64,000 nucleotides of DNA, from NCBI GenBank assembly GCA_947588355.1, contig CANPYI010000002.1, positions 1 through 64,000 on the forward strand, given 5' to 3'. Positions 8,229 to 15,816 of the stretch are shown here, in pieces; position 1 is the stretch's first letter; the number at the start of each line of letters is the position of its first letter. The notes beneath the pieces are model-generated. The model had not been told where the DNA came from and ran no database searches. It saw only the letters and a program-made list of their open reading frames with translations. Source of the DNA: an uncultured Clostridia bacterium. GTDB taxonomy: Bacteria; Bacillota; Clostridia; Christensenellales; UBA1242. Both the position numbers and the translations under genes were made by a program.

Positions 8229-9017
8229 TCAGTTCTCCCTTTCTTTCATGCCAGGTTTTGCATTTTGTGTTTCGTTGATGTTGATTTGATTTTCCAGCGG
8301 CAGAGCCACTTTTTCATCATTTACTTCAACGGTGGCAAAATTGTCCAAGCCCAAATCTTTGAATGTGTCCTCACGAAAATCATTCATAAATTTTTTAAAT
8401 TTGCCATGAGACATCTTTTTTTGTGCCTCCATAATGACATCTTTGTTGGAGTCAATCACTTCTTTGTATTTTTCAACGGCATCAATAAACTTTTTGAGCG
8501 TTTTTTCGTAATCTCTGCCTTTTGCAGTCGAATCAGCCTTGTTGAATTTTTGTCGTTTGCCGTACTTGAAAGTTGTGATCAAAAGTGAAGCGGCGCCCAA
8601 AGCAAAGCCGGCAATTGACAACAATCCCGAGGCGGCCGTTGACAAAGCAATCAAACCAAGCCCACTGACAATCCCTGAGCCCATATTGAAAATAAGGTTT
8701 CTTCTGTCGCTCTTTTCTGTTGCAACAGCGCCGCGCCATACATTGCGTTTTTCTTTCAAAAGTTGCTTGTCTGTTGGAGCATCAACAACCGAAGTTGTTT
8801 CAAGTTCCTTAAGGTCCTGATAATATTGCTTCAATTCTGCATTTGAGTTGATGACATTTTGAAAAAGTTTTTCTTTAATTTTTTCAAATTTTTTTGCTTC
8901 TTTTTTCTCATTGCGGCTGACAAAATAGTCATGCATTCTTTGTTTGACAGGCACTTTGTCATCAGTTCCAAGAATTTCTCCCGGAATAAAACCAACCACT
9001 TTCATAGCATTTTCCAT
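8229..9017 (-). CDS. Membrane-hairpin protein of unknown function
   Basis: A 262-residue protein with a charged helical N-terminal half (residues 25-105, probably coiled coil), a glycine- and alanine-rich hydrophobic hairpin at about residues 107-150 and a lysine-rich helical C-terminal half. The layout suggests a protein inserted in the membrane by a short hairpin with both ends in the cytoplasm. No family is recognised. I chose the ATG preceded by AAAGGAGGAG; an in-frame start eight codons upstream has no ribosome site. It is the first gene of a two-gene unit with a consensus promoter and a possible operator just upstream. Confidence 0.65.
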   Translation of the reverse strand: MENAMKVVGFIPGEILGTDDKVPVKQRMHDYFVSRNEKKEAKKFEKIKEKLFQNVINSNAELKQYYQDLKELETTSVVDAPTDKQLLKEKRNVWRGAVATEKSDRRNLIFNMGSGIVSGLGLIALSTAASGLLSIAGFALGAASLLITTFKYGKRQKFNKADSTAKGRDYEKTLKKFIDAVEKYKEVIDSNKDVIMEAQKKMSHGKFKKFMNDFREDTFKDLGLDNFATVEVNDEKVALPLENQININETQNAKPGMKEREN

Positions 9018-9063
9018 AATCTCCTCCTTTAACATTTGCAAGCATCACTGTTTTTATGTGAAC

Positions 9064-9092
9064 ATTGTACCAAAAAAAAGCGATTTTGTCAA
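9064..9092 (-). promoter_or_regulatory. Promoter of the membrane-hairpin gene
   Basis: On the reverse strand TTGACA, 17 bases and TACAAT. An inverted repeat (AATACAA / TTGTATT, positions 9091-9108) touches the -35 on its upstream side and could be an operator. Confidence 0.8.
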
Positions 9093-9108
9093 TACAATAC
9101 TTTGTATT

Positions 9109-9133
9109 GCGAAAGCCTTTGCCTTTCAATTCC
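9109..9133. repeat. Repeat copy 1 of a 25-27 bp motif
   Basis: A 25-base segment beginning GCGAAAG and ending GCCTTTCAATTCC. It recurs at 9367-9393 with two extra bases and two substitutions. In both places it follows a hairpin terminator on the reverse strand. Confidence 0.6.
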
Positions 9134-9176
9134 AACACAGTGCCAATACGGGCGAAATCGGCGCAAGATAAAAAAA

Positions 9177-9207
9177 CAAACGCCAAGGCGATGCTTTTTG
9201 GCGTTTG
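9177..9207 (-). terminator. Hairpin terminator downstream of tRNA-Ser 3'-end copy
   Basis: CAAACGCCAA and TTGGCGTTTG form a perfect ten-base stem around 11 bases. On the reverse strand a run of seven T follows. It would end a reverse-strand transcript that comes through the GC-rich cassette. Confidence 0.75.
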
Positions 9208-9240
9208 CGACAAAAACGAGCAAAAATGCGGTTTTTTCTC

Positions 9241-9262
9241 ATGGCGCAGGGTTAGGGATTCG
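9241..9262 (-). repeat. Duplicate of the tRNA-Ser 3' end (possible att scar)
   Basis: Twenty-two bases identical to the 3' end of the nearby tRNA-Ser gene (CCA, acceptor 3' strand and part of the T arm), exactly 280 bases away. The rest of a tRNA is absent. A shorter third copy of 12 bases (11 matching) lies at 9432-9443. Confidence 0.75.
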
Positions 9263-9393
9263 CTTAGTCCTGACGGCAAGATTTCTTGCGGCAAGGTAGG
9301 ACGTCGACCACGCACGCTTCTTCGACTTGGTCGCAGCCCAGATCTGGGGTTCGGCAAAAGAAGTTTGCGAAAGGCTTTATGCCTTTCAATCCC
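9263..9393. other. GC-rich structured cassette without a gene
   Basis: A stretch clearly richer in G and C than its surroundings. It contains a hairpin GCAAG/CTTGC at 9277-9290, an arm pair CGACCA/TGGTCG at 9305-9310 and 9328-9333, a perfect palindrome CCCAGATCTGGG at 9337-9348, and the second copy of the 25-27 bp repeat at its right end. Frames through it have no ribosome sites and look like chance. It may encode a structured RNA or be the remnant of a small element. Confidence 0.5.
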
Positions 9394-9407
9394 TAAACAA
9401 GCAAGAA

Positions 9408-9429
9408 AAAAACACCTTTTGGTGTTTTT
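9408..9429. terminator. Bidirectional hairpin
   Basis: AAAAACACC and GGTGTTTTT pair around TTTT, flanked by A and T tracts. It lies next to the third, short copy of the tRNA 3' end. Confidence 0.65.
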
Positions 9430-9480
9430 GTTGGCGCAGAGTTTGCCACTTTACACGAACCTAAATAATCTTGTGAATAA

Positions 9481-9515
9481 AATAATACGAACTCATTTTC
9501 TGGGTTCGTATTATT
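9481..9515 (-). terminator. Terminator of tRNA-Ser
   Basis: A perfect 12-base stem (AATAATACGAAC / GTTCGTATTATT) with an 11-base loop begins seven bases after the encoded CCA and is followed by a T-rich run on the reverse strand. Confidence 0.75.
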
Positions 9516-9521
9516 CCCTAA

Positions 9522-9611
9522 TGGCGCAGGGTTAGGGATTCGAACCCCAGGAGGCTGTTACACCTCAACGGTTTTCAAGACCGCCGCTTTCGACCGCTCA
9601 GCCAACCCTGC
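9522..9611 (-). tRNA. tRNA-Ser(UGA)
   Basis: A 90-base class II tRNA. The acceptor GCAGGGTT pairs with AACCCTGC, the anticodon loop CTTGAAA gives UGA, there is a long variable arm, the T arm is GGGGTTCGAATCCC, and CCA is encoded. A perfect promoter lies upstream and a terminator downstream. Its 3' end is copied twice in the adjoining intergenic stretch. Confidence 0.95.
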
Positions 9612-9634
9612 AAAAGTTTTGTAAAAACACAAGT

Positions 9635-9663
9635 ATTATAATCAGTTTTCTGTTTTTTGTCAA
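9635..9663 (-). promoter_or_regulatory. Promoter of tRNA-Ser
   Basis: On the reverse strand TTGACA, 17 bases and TATAAT, about 23 bases before the tRNA 5' end. Confidence 0.88.
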
Positions 9664-9752
9664 TGTTTTGGCAAAAAAAACTTGCAAATCTTGTTTTTTG
9701 CACAACAAAGTTTTTCTTGAAAACAAGTTTGCAAACAAAAAAAGCAGTGTTT

Positions 9753-9782
9753 TGATTGCTTTAATTCTTTTAAAGAATAATC
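9753..9782 (+). promoter_or_regulatory. Likely promoter of the ferritin-like gene
   Basis: TTGATT, 18 bases and AATAAT, about 40 bases before the ATG. This is weaker than its neighbours. Confidence 0.5.
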
Positions 9783-9822
9783 TTGATTCTATTTGGCAAA
9801 ACTGAAAGTTGGAGGACAGTTT

Positions 9823-11082
9823 ATGAAATTTAATCCATTTTTGGAAAAACCAAAGAAGTTGGAAAGCATCATTATGAGTTGGAAGGACTTGGCACCCAAG
9901 CCATACAAAAAATTTGAAAGCAGTCCATACACTCGCGTGAGATGTATTTTGATGAACGGAACAGAATATGAGGCGGTGTGGTTTTCTCATCAGTTTCATA
10001 GGCACAGTGCTGACAACGACCTGAGACGCACTTTGGCGCTTGTTCGCAGAAGTGAGCAGCAACAACAAAAGGTGATTGCGGGGCTTAAGCCGGTTGACGA
10101 AAATTTGTTGGAGACGACGATTGGTTATGAGCAGTTGGCGGTGGACTTGACGGCGTTTTTGGCGCAACATGTCAAGGATAAACATGTGAAAGACGCACTT
10201 GACTTTGCACTTTTGGAGGACTTTGACCACCTTTATCGCTACTCCAATCTTTTGGAGAGTGACATGGGCGCAAAGGCAGAGGATTATGTTGGCAATTACA
10301 CCGAAATCACACCGGGCAGACCGACTATTTCGCATCACAGACATCCTTATGACAGCGTAAAAAAGCCTATTGACAACAGGAAGGCTGACCCGTTTACAAA
10401 GTGTGCAGTGTCAATCATCACGGCGGCAGAGCAACAGACGATGAACTACTATATGAATCTTGGCAGTTTTTACAAAAACCAAAAAGGACGCGAACTTTAC
10501 ACCGAAATTGGAATGGTGGAGGAGCAACACGTTTCTCAATATGGCAGCCTTATCGACCCGAATCCAAGTTGGTTTGAAATGTGCTTGATGCATGAATATA
10601 TAGAATGTTATTTGTACTACTCGATGATGTCTGACGAAAGTGACCCAAACGTCAAAAAGATTTGGGAACGATTTTTGGAGCAGGAAATCGCTCATCTTCA
10701 TGCTTCGCTGGAAAACTTGCGCAAGTATGAAAAAAAGGATTGGCAAGATGTCATTCCTGACGGATATTTTCCAGAACTTATTTCCTTTAAAAGCAACACC
10801 GAATATATCCGCAAAATTTTGAAAAACACTGTGGAAAACACCGCCAAACGTGAGGAGTATTGCAACATAAATGACCTGCCAGACGATGCAAACTTTTTCA
10901 AATATCAAAACAAAGTCAACGAAAAACCGGAACAAGAGGCGGGACACTTTGTAATCGAGGACCACATTTCCGAGTTTGGACAAGACTATCGTTTTGAAAC
11001 AAAGCCAAATCCGGTCAAAGAACTTCAAGACCGCAAAAAAGACAACTATTTTCTTGGCAGAGTGAAGTCAAATAAAAAATGA
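9823..11082 (+). CDS. Ferritin-like diiron-type protein, possibly tandem domain
   Basis: A 419-residue soluble helical protein carrying repeated ferritin/rubrerythrin-type iron ligand patterns. Candidate ligands are E103, E132 and H136 (LLEDFDH), then E203, E234 and H236 (VEEQH), and E258/E261 with E288 and H291 (QEIAHLH). More than one set of Glu/His pairs suggests two four-helix units or one unit with long insertions. No rubredoxin domain is visible. Such proteins usually act in oxygen or peroxide defence, but the reaction here is unknown. I chose the ATG preceded by GGAGGA, ten codons inside the longest frame. The stop codon lies inside the following terminator. Confidence 0.65.
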   Translation: MKFNPFLEKPKKLESIIMSWKDLAPKPYKKFESSPYTRVRCILMNGTEYEAVWFSHQFHRHSADNDLRRTLALVRRSEQQQQKVIAGLKPVDENLLETTIGYEQLAVDLTAFLAQHVKDKHVKDALDFALLEDFDHLYRYSNLLESDMGAKAEDYVGNYTEITPGRPTISHHRHPYDSVKKPIDNRKADPFTKCAVSIITAAEQQTMNYYMNLGSFYKNQKGRELYTEIGMVEEQHVSQYGSLIDPNPSWFEMCLMHEYIECYLYYSMMSDESDPNVKKIWERFLEQEIAHLHASLENLRKYEKKDWQDVIPDGYFPELISFKSNTEYIRKILKNTVENTAKREEYCNINDLPDDANFFKYQNKVNEKPEQEAGHFVIEDHISEFGQDYRFETKPNPVKELQDRKKDNYFLGRVKSNKK

Positions 11083-11100
11083 CCAGATTTGGTCATTTTT
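11075..11100. terminator. Bidirectional terminator between convergent genes
   Basis: ATGACCA and TGGTCAT pair around GATT, with A-tract and T-tract flanks. It serves the ferritin-like gene and the convergent oxidoreductase gene. Confidence 0.85.
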
Positions 11101-11103
11101 TTG

Positions 11104-13185
11104 TCACAATTTTTCTGCCACATCCCAGGCGCGCCAAATGACAGTTCTCAAACTGCCAACGGACAAAGCATCGCCGACAATATGCACATGTTTGCCTTCT
11201 TTTGCAACAGGTGACGGAACATATCCAACAGCAGAAATAACGCTGTCGCAAACAAGTTTTTTCTCTTTGCCGTTTTTGTCAACAACTGTCACAACCAATT
11301 CTTCTTTTTTGGTCTTTGCATTTTTGTGAGAGACAATCTCTCTGCATTTTGTTTCCAACAAAACAGGCACTTTGTTTGTTTTCATAAAGTCACGCAAGAA
11401 AGAGGAGTTTGCAAGACTCAATTTGTTTGTCACCATAAGGTCCTGCATGGTTTCCACAATTTGAGGGTGCTTGCCATGATTGAAAAGGTCCATGGCAATT
11501 TCGCAACCAGTTGAGCCACCGCCAATCACCACAACATTGTCACCAACTTCGGCACCATTCAAGTAGTCCACAGCCTCCACAGTTTTGTCAAAGCCAGAGA
11601 TGTTCAGTTTTCTTGCTTTTGCACCGGTTGCAACAACAATCTCGTCTGCGTCAAGAGTGGAGATATCTGTCACCAAAGTGTTGTACTTTACTTCGATATT
11701 CATATCTTTGATCTGTTTACGATACCAGTCCAAAAGGCGTTTGTCGGCATCTTTAAAATCGGGCGCAGAAGCAGGAATAAACACTCCGCCAAGCACGTTT
11801 GTCTTTTCATATATTGTGCATTTGTGACCGCGAAGAGTTGCCACCCTGGCAACCTCCATTCCTCCAATTCCGCCACCGATGATTGCGATACGTTTGCTTT
11901 TTTTGGCAGGTTTAAGGTCATGCTTTCCGCCGTCCATAGTTTGAGGGTTCAGGGCGCAGCGGCTCATGTGGATACTGTCCGCCATACTGCAGCCGTTTGC
12001 TATGCCGTGATAATGGCTCATGCACAAACATGCGTTGTGACAGTGTATGCACGGCATAATATCTTCACTTTTGTCGCTTAAAAGTTTGGTCACCCATTGC
12101 GGGTCAGTCAAAAACTGTCTTGCCACACCCATTGCATCAATTTTATTTGCTTTGATTGACTTTGCTGCAACTTCCGGTTGCATTTTGCCAGCGCAAACAA
12201 CAGGAATGTCAACAAACTTGCGGATATGCTCCACATCCTCCAAATTGCAGTTGTTTGGCATATATTGAGGAGGGTGAGGCCAGTACCAAGCATCATAAGT
12301 GCCGTTGTCACAGTCAAGCATGTCATAGCCGGCATCTTGCAAGTACTTTGCTGCTTTTTCACTTTCTGCCATGTTGCGACCTATCTCTTTAAAGTCTTCG
12401 CCAGGCAAAGCACCTTCGCAAAAACCTTTTGTTTTGCTGACAACAGAATATCTTAACGAAACAGGATAATCCTTTCCGCATTCCGCCTTTATTGCCTTGA
12501 CAATTTCCACTGGAAAACGGAAGCGGTTTTCAAAACTGCCGCCATATTCGTCGGCGCGGTGATTGGTGTACTGTGTTGTGAATTGGTCCAAAAGATATCC
12601 TTCGTGCACGGCATGAATTTCCACACCGTCAACTCCGGCTTCTTTGCACATTTTTGCAGTTTTTGCAAAAGCGGAAATCATCTTTTCAATTTCTTTTTTG
12701 GTGATTTGCCTGCAAGTGACTCCTTCTGCCCAGCGTGAAGGCAACTCGCTTGGACTTGCACAAAGATAGGAAATATCAAAAATAGGTTTCACAAGTTTGC
12801 CAAGAAATTTGTTTTTCAGCATTGGCACCATGTTGTTTGGAATGGAAAACGAACGGCCAAATCCTGCGGTCAGTTGCACAAAAAGTTTTGCACCGGTTTT
12901 GTGAAATTCGTCCATATATGGCTTCAGTTTTTTGAAAGCCTTTTTGGCTTTGTAAAGCCATTGTCCGCCCATAATGTTTTTGATAGGTGCAATGCCGGTT
13001 ATCAAAAGCCCGGTGTTGTTTTTTGCGATAGTCATAAAAAAGTCGGCGGCGTCTTTGTCAAAGTGATGAGGCTCCATCCAGCCAAAGATAGATGTGCCAC
13101 CCATCGGGCAAAGCACGACCCTGTTTTTTATTTCCAAATTTCCAATCTTCCAAGGTGTGAAAAGTGGTTCCAATTTTTTATCCAT
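11104..13185 (-). CDS. 2-enoate reductase / dienoyl-CoA reductase-type flavoprotein
   Basis: A 693-residue Fe-S flavoenzyme of the old-yellow-enzyme family that includes clostridial 2-enoate reductase, 2,4-dienoyl-CoA reductase and BaiH. Residues 1-375 form the FMN barrel, with HAVHEGYLLDQF at 191-202 and the block NHRADEYGGSFENR. C379, C382, C386 and C410 can hold the 4Fe-4S cluster. From 433 a FAD/NAD(P)H dinucleotide-binding unit follows, with GGGIGG and a second GGGSTG near 570. It should reduce activated C=C bonds, with an unknown substrate; a bile-acid role is possible but not shown. It has a strong AGGAGG site and is transcribed alone. Confidence 0.85.
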   Translation of the reverse strand: MDKKLEPLFTPWKIGNLEIKNRVVLCPMGGTSIFGWMEPHHFDKDAADFFMTIAKNNTGLLITGIAPIKNIMGGQWLYKAKKAFKKLKPYMDEFHKTGAKLFVQLTAGFGRSFSIPNNMVPMLKNKFLGKLVKPIFDISYLCASPSELPSRWAEGVTCRQITKKEIEKMISAFAKTAKMCKEAGVDGVEIHAVHEGYLLDQFTTQYTNHRADEYGGSFENRFRFPVEIVKAIKAECGKDYPVSLRYSVVSKTKGFCEGALPGEDFKEIGRNMAESEKAAKYLQDAGYDMLDCDNGTYDAWYWPHPPQYMPNNCNLEDVEHIRKFVDIPVVCAGKMQPEVAAKSIKANKIDAMGVARQFLTDPQWVTKLLSDKSEDIMPCIHCHNACLCMSHYHGIANGCSMADSIHMSRCALNPQTMDGGKHDLKPAKKSKRIAIIGGGIGGMEVARVATLRGHKCTIYEKTNVLGGVFIPASAPDFKDADKRLLDWYRKQIKDMNIEVKYNTLVTDISTLDADEIVVATGAKARKLNISGFDKTVEAVDYLNGAEVGDNVVVIGGGSTGCEIAMDLFNHGKHPQIVETMQDLMVTNKLSLANSSFLRDFMKTNKVPVLLETKCREIVSHKNAKTKKEELVVTVVDKNGKEKKLVCDSVISAVGYVPSPVAKEGKHVHIVGDALSVGSLRTVIWRAWDVAEKL

Positions 13186-13251
13186 AATTTCCTCCTATGA
13201 TATTTTTTATTTTAAATATAAATTCCAATTTATGTCAAACAAATTTAAGTT

Positions 13252-13803
13252 TTATTTTTTGTAGTACTCCACGCACTTGGAGTAAATTTCATCAGCAAGT
13301 TCCTCTGGCTTTTTGTGAGTGCTGTCAATCACAAGATCATAGTTGCTCTTGTCCAAGTTGTCAAATCCATAAATTTTTTTGTATCTTTGATTTTCAAGAT
13401 TAAATCTGTTGACCAAATGTTTTTTTGCCTCGTTTATGTCGTCAATCTTTTCTTTGCCTGTTCGGTCGGAGGTGGTCAGCCTTCGTGCCATTTCGTCTTC
13501 CGACACATCAACAAAAACCTTAAACGATTTTGGTGCAAAGTGCCAAGCAAGACGACTGTCAAAAATCACTTTTTGTCCAACAAGTTCTTTCCCAAGCCTT
13601 GCAGTTTCGTTGTCTATAAAAAAGTCGTAAGAGGGGTCTTTCAAGCAAAACGCATTAAATTCTTCCGCACTCATGCCTCGTTTTTCCGCTTCTGCCTTAA
13701 ACATGTCGCCAACGCCAATTCGACGATAGCCGTATTTTTCGCACAAAACTTTGCCAATAGTGCTTTTTCCGCTGCACGGTTTTCCGGTGATTGTTATTAT
13801 CAT
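13252..13803 (-). CDS. Cytidylate kinase-like P-loop kinase
   Basis: A 183-residue P-loop kinase similar to the archaeal-type cytidylate kinases. The Walker A motif GKPCSGKS is at residues 7-14, followed by a nucleotide-monophosphate region (YRRIGVGDMFK) and a lid-like segment with RRLTTSDRTGKE. It lacks the long insert of ordinary bacterial CMP kinase, so it is probably a second, related enzyme that phosphorylates a nucleoside monophosphate or a similar small substrate. Ribosome site AAAGGAG. It is divergent from the Jag-like gene. The substrate is not certain. Confidence 0.75.
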   Translation of the reverse strand: MIITITGKPCSGKSTIGKVLCEKYGYRRIGVGDMFKAEAEKRGMSAEEFNAFCLKDPSYDFFIDNETARLGKELVGQKVIFDSRLAWHFAPKSFKVFVDVSEDEMARRLTTSDRTGKEKIDDINEAKKHLVNRFNLENQRYKKIYGFDNLDKSNYDLVIDSTHKKPEELADEIYSKCVEYYKK

Positions 13804-13879
13804 AAGTTCTCCTTTTTCAGAGATTTTATCATAAAAAAGTCCTTGATCACAAAAAAATTACTGCCTTTTTCAAATTTAT

Positions 13880-13909
13880 TTGCAAAAGAGATAGAAAATA
13901 TGTTAAAAT
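13880..13909 (+). promoter_or_regulatory. Promoter of the jag-like gene
   Basis: TTGCAA, 18 bases and TAAAAT preceded by TGT (extended -10). Confidence 0.65.
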
Positions 13910-13972
13910 CAAATGAAAGACAATCAAAAGTTTGACTTGGGGTTGGGCAAAAAAGAAAAGGAGAAAGGCAAA

Positions 13973-14830
13973 ATGCGAGAAGTTGAAGCAACAGGAAAAA
14001 ACATCGAACAAGCAGTGCAAAACGCACTTTTGGAACTTAAAGCGGCACGTGAGGACTGCGACATAAGAATTTTGAATGAGGGCGGTTTTTTGAAAAAAGC
14101 AAAAGTTTTGGTGTCCATTTCGGAAGATGCTCTTGAAAAGTATGAAAAGAAAGAAAAGTTTAAAAAGCAACTTGCACAAGACGAGACAGATGAAGATTTT
14201 GCAGAAAGTTTTATGAAGAAAAAATCCGCAAAACAAGAAAATTCGTCTGAAAAAGAGGTCAAAAAGCAAGAAAAAGAAACTGAACCTAAAACGGAAAAAG
14301 CAGAAAGGAAAGTGAGAATTGTCACTGACGAAGAAATCAGTTCAAAGCCTCAAAAAGAGGAACAACCACAGCAACAAGAAAGAAAACTTATTTCTGGCGA
14401 ACAGTTTTTGAATGGCGTTTTGAAAAGTTTAAACTTGGAGGGCGAGATTGAAAAAACTGAAGAGGAAAAATTTGTCAGATACAGCCTTAAGGGTGACGGA
14501 CTGAATGACCTTATTGGGCATCACGGTGAGTGCATGTTGGCACTTTCTCAACTTATGAATTCCGTTTGTGAAAGCAATCACAAAAAGATTGTTTTGGACG
14601 TGGAAGGTTATCGTCAAAAACGGGAGGAAAGTTTGATTGCCCTTGCAAAGCGCACGGCAGATAAAGTGGCAAAAACGGGAAGATATTTCAAGTTTGAGCC
14701 AATGGATGCCAGCGAGCGCAAAATCATACACACAGCCCTTCAAGACGACGACCGCGTGACAACTCTTTCAAAAGGTGACGAGCCAAAAAGATACTTGATT
14801 GTATTTCCAAAAGAATATGACGAAAGATAA
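13973..14830 (+). CDS. khpB: Jag/KhpB RNA-binding protein (Jag-N, KH, R3H)
   Basis: A 285-residue RNA-binding protein related to Jag/KhpB, which in Gram-positive bacteria works with KhpA on small RNAs and cell elongation. Residues 1-50 are the Jag-N domain (REVEATGKNIEQAVQNALLEL), 50-150 a long lysine/glutamate-rich linker, about 150-215 a KH domain with GHHG, and the C-terminus an R3H domain with ERKIIH. I chose the ATG at the start of Jag-N, preceded by AAGGAG; a longer frame begins 20 codons upstream without a ribosome site. In most Firmicutes jag follows yidC near the origin; here it stands apart, with its own promoter and terminator. Confidence 0.9.
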   Translation: MREVEATGKNIEQAVQNALLELKAAREDCDIRILNEGGFLKKAKVLVSISEDALEKYEKKEKFKKQLAQDETDEDFAESFMKKKSAKQENSSEKEVKKQEKETEPKTEKAERKVRIVTDEEISSKPQKEEQPQQQERKLISGEQFLNGVLKSLNLEGEIEKTEEEKFVRYSLKGDGLNDLIGHHGECMLALSQLMNSVCESNHKKIVLDVEGYRQKREESLIALAKRTADKVAKTGRYFKFEPMDASERKIIHTALQDDDRVTTLSKGDEPKRYLIVFPKEYDER

Positions 14831-14862
14831 CATTCACAAAAATTAAACATAACTCATACAAA

Positions 14863-14887
14863 AATAAGGTGTAATGCCTTATTTTTT
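14863..14887 (+). terminator. Terminator after khpB, just before the next ribosome site
   Basis: AATAAGG and CCTTATT pair around seven bases, followed by six T. The next gene's AGGAG lies four bases later, so read-through from khpB is the only way to reach it unless a promoter overlaps the hairpin (TTCACA, 18 bases, TACAAA at about 14833-14862). Confidence 0.7.
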
Positions 14888-14900
14888 TAAAGGAGTTTTT

Positions 14901-15215
14901 ATGTTAGGAAAAATCAGATACATAAACAGTGGACGACAGTTTGCAAAGCGCGTGATACAAGATGTTGAATCACAGCAATTGCAAAAGCGTGCCGTCAATA
15001 TGATTTTTTGCTGCGGAGAGGAGCAACCTTTTGAGATTGAAAAACGCAATGCCGAAAACAAGTTTTTGGCTGAAACTGAAATCTTGTCAACAGAAAATGA
15101 AACGCAAACAAAGCCCCGTTTGAAATTTGTTTGCGGTGATGACGACCTTGCCGAAAATGTCAAGGCAAATTGTTGCCAAAGACAAAGATTGAAACTTAGG
15201 CCTGTGAAAGAATAA
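14901..15215 (+). CDS. Small cysteine-containing protein, unknown
   Basis: A 104-residue soluble protein of no recognised family. It has a basic N-terminus (GKIRYINSGRQFAKRV) and five cysteines in three clusters (C37-C38, C78, C91-C92), which might bind a metal or form disulphides. The C-terminus is basic (QRQRLKLRPVKE). I chose the ATG five bases after AGGAG. Transcription either reads through the terminator of khpB or starts from a weak promoter overlapping it. A shared terminator separates it from the convergent histone-like gene. Confidence 0.55.
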   Translation: MLGKIRYINSGRQFAKRVIQDVESQQLQKRAVNMIFCCGEEQPFEIEKRNAENKFLAETEILSTENETQTKPRLKFVCGDDDLAENVKANCCQRQRLKLRPVKE

Positions 15216-15226
15216 ATTTTTGCAAT

Positions 15227-15261
15227 AAAAAAACCTTAGGCGTTTTGTCTAAGGTTTTTTT
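15227..15261. terminator. Bidirectional terminator
   Basis: AAAAAACCTTAG and CTAAGGTTTTTT pair around nine bases, lying between two convergent genes. Confidence 0.85.
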
Positions 15262-15265
15262 GGCC

Positions 15266-15565
15266 TTACTTCTTTTTTGGAGCGGCTTTTTTTGCAGCAG
15301 GTTTAGCAGCAGCTTTTTTTGCAGCAGGTTTTGTTGCAGGCTTTGCAGCAACTTTCTTTGCAGCAGGTTTAGCAGCAGCCTTTGTTGCTGGTTTTGCAGC
15401 AGGTTTAGCAGCGACCTTTTTTGCTGCAGGCTTAGCAGCAGGTTTAGCAGCGACCTTTTTTGCTGCTGGTTTTGCGGCAGCCTTTGTTGCTGGTTTTGCG
15501 GCAGCCTTTGTTGCTGGTTTTGCGGCAGCCTTTGTTGCTGGTTTTGCAGTTGTTTTTGTTGCCAT
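15266..15565 (-). CDS. Histone H1-like Lys/Ala/Pro repeat protein
   Basis: A 99-residue protein made almost only of alanine, lysine and proline, in tandem units such as AAKPATKA and AAKKVAAKPA and ending in PKKK. This is the composition of the histone H1 C-terminal tail and of bacterial H1-like nucleoid proteins, which bind DNA without sequence specificity. No folded domain is present. The gene has AAAGGAGG, a consensus promoter and a terminator shared with the convergent gene. The opposite strand has a long Cys/Phe-rich frame that is only the shadow of the repeats. Repeat number is likely to vary between strains. Confidence 0.75.
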   Translation of the reverse strand: MATKTTAKPATKAAAKPATKAAAKPATKAAAKPAAKKVAAKPAAKPAAKKVAAKPAAKPATKAAAKPAAKKVAAKPATKPAAKKAAAKPAAKKAAPKKK

Positions 15566-15613
15566 CTTTTGCCTCCTTTAAAAATTGTTTTGGTTTCCCC
15601 TAAAACTATTTAT

Positions 15614-15643
15614 AGTATAAATAGCATTCAAAAAAAATGTCAA
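15614..15643 (-). promoter_or_regulatory. Promoter of the histone H1-like gene
   Basis: On the reverse strand TTGACA, 18 bases and TATACT, about 50 bases before the ATG; strong. Confidence 0.8.
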
Positions 15644-15816
15644 GCAAAATCGTGCTTATTTTTCAAAAAAAATTAAGATTTGACACATTTTTTATTTCAG
15701 TAAAAAAAACATCAAAAACAAAGCAGGCATAATTTATTTGACATTGTTTGTTTTTTTGCTACTTTCTTTTTGTAAGATTTGAAATTTTGTGATAAACTAT
15801 AAAGTGTGGAGGCAAC

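Noticed and set aside
9241..9335. A second complete tRNA-Ser gene
   Set aside because: Only the CCA end, the acceptor 3' strand and a part of the T arm match; no 5' acceptor, D arm or anticodon arm can be formed.
9065..9535. Long frames on both strands across the tRNA-Ser array
   Set aside because: No ribosome site, and they run through terminators, the tRNA-end copies and the GC-rich cassette.
9598..10344. A 248-residue frame on the minus strand
   Set aside because: Shadow of the ferritin-like gene, extending into the tRNA promoter, with no ribosome site.
15245..15676. A 143-residue Cys/Phe/Ser-rich frame on the plus strand
   Set aside because: It is the mirror of the Ala/Lys/Pro repeats of the histone-like gene on the other strand.
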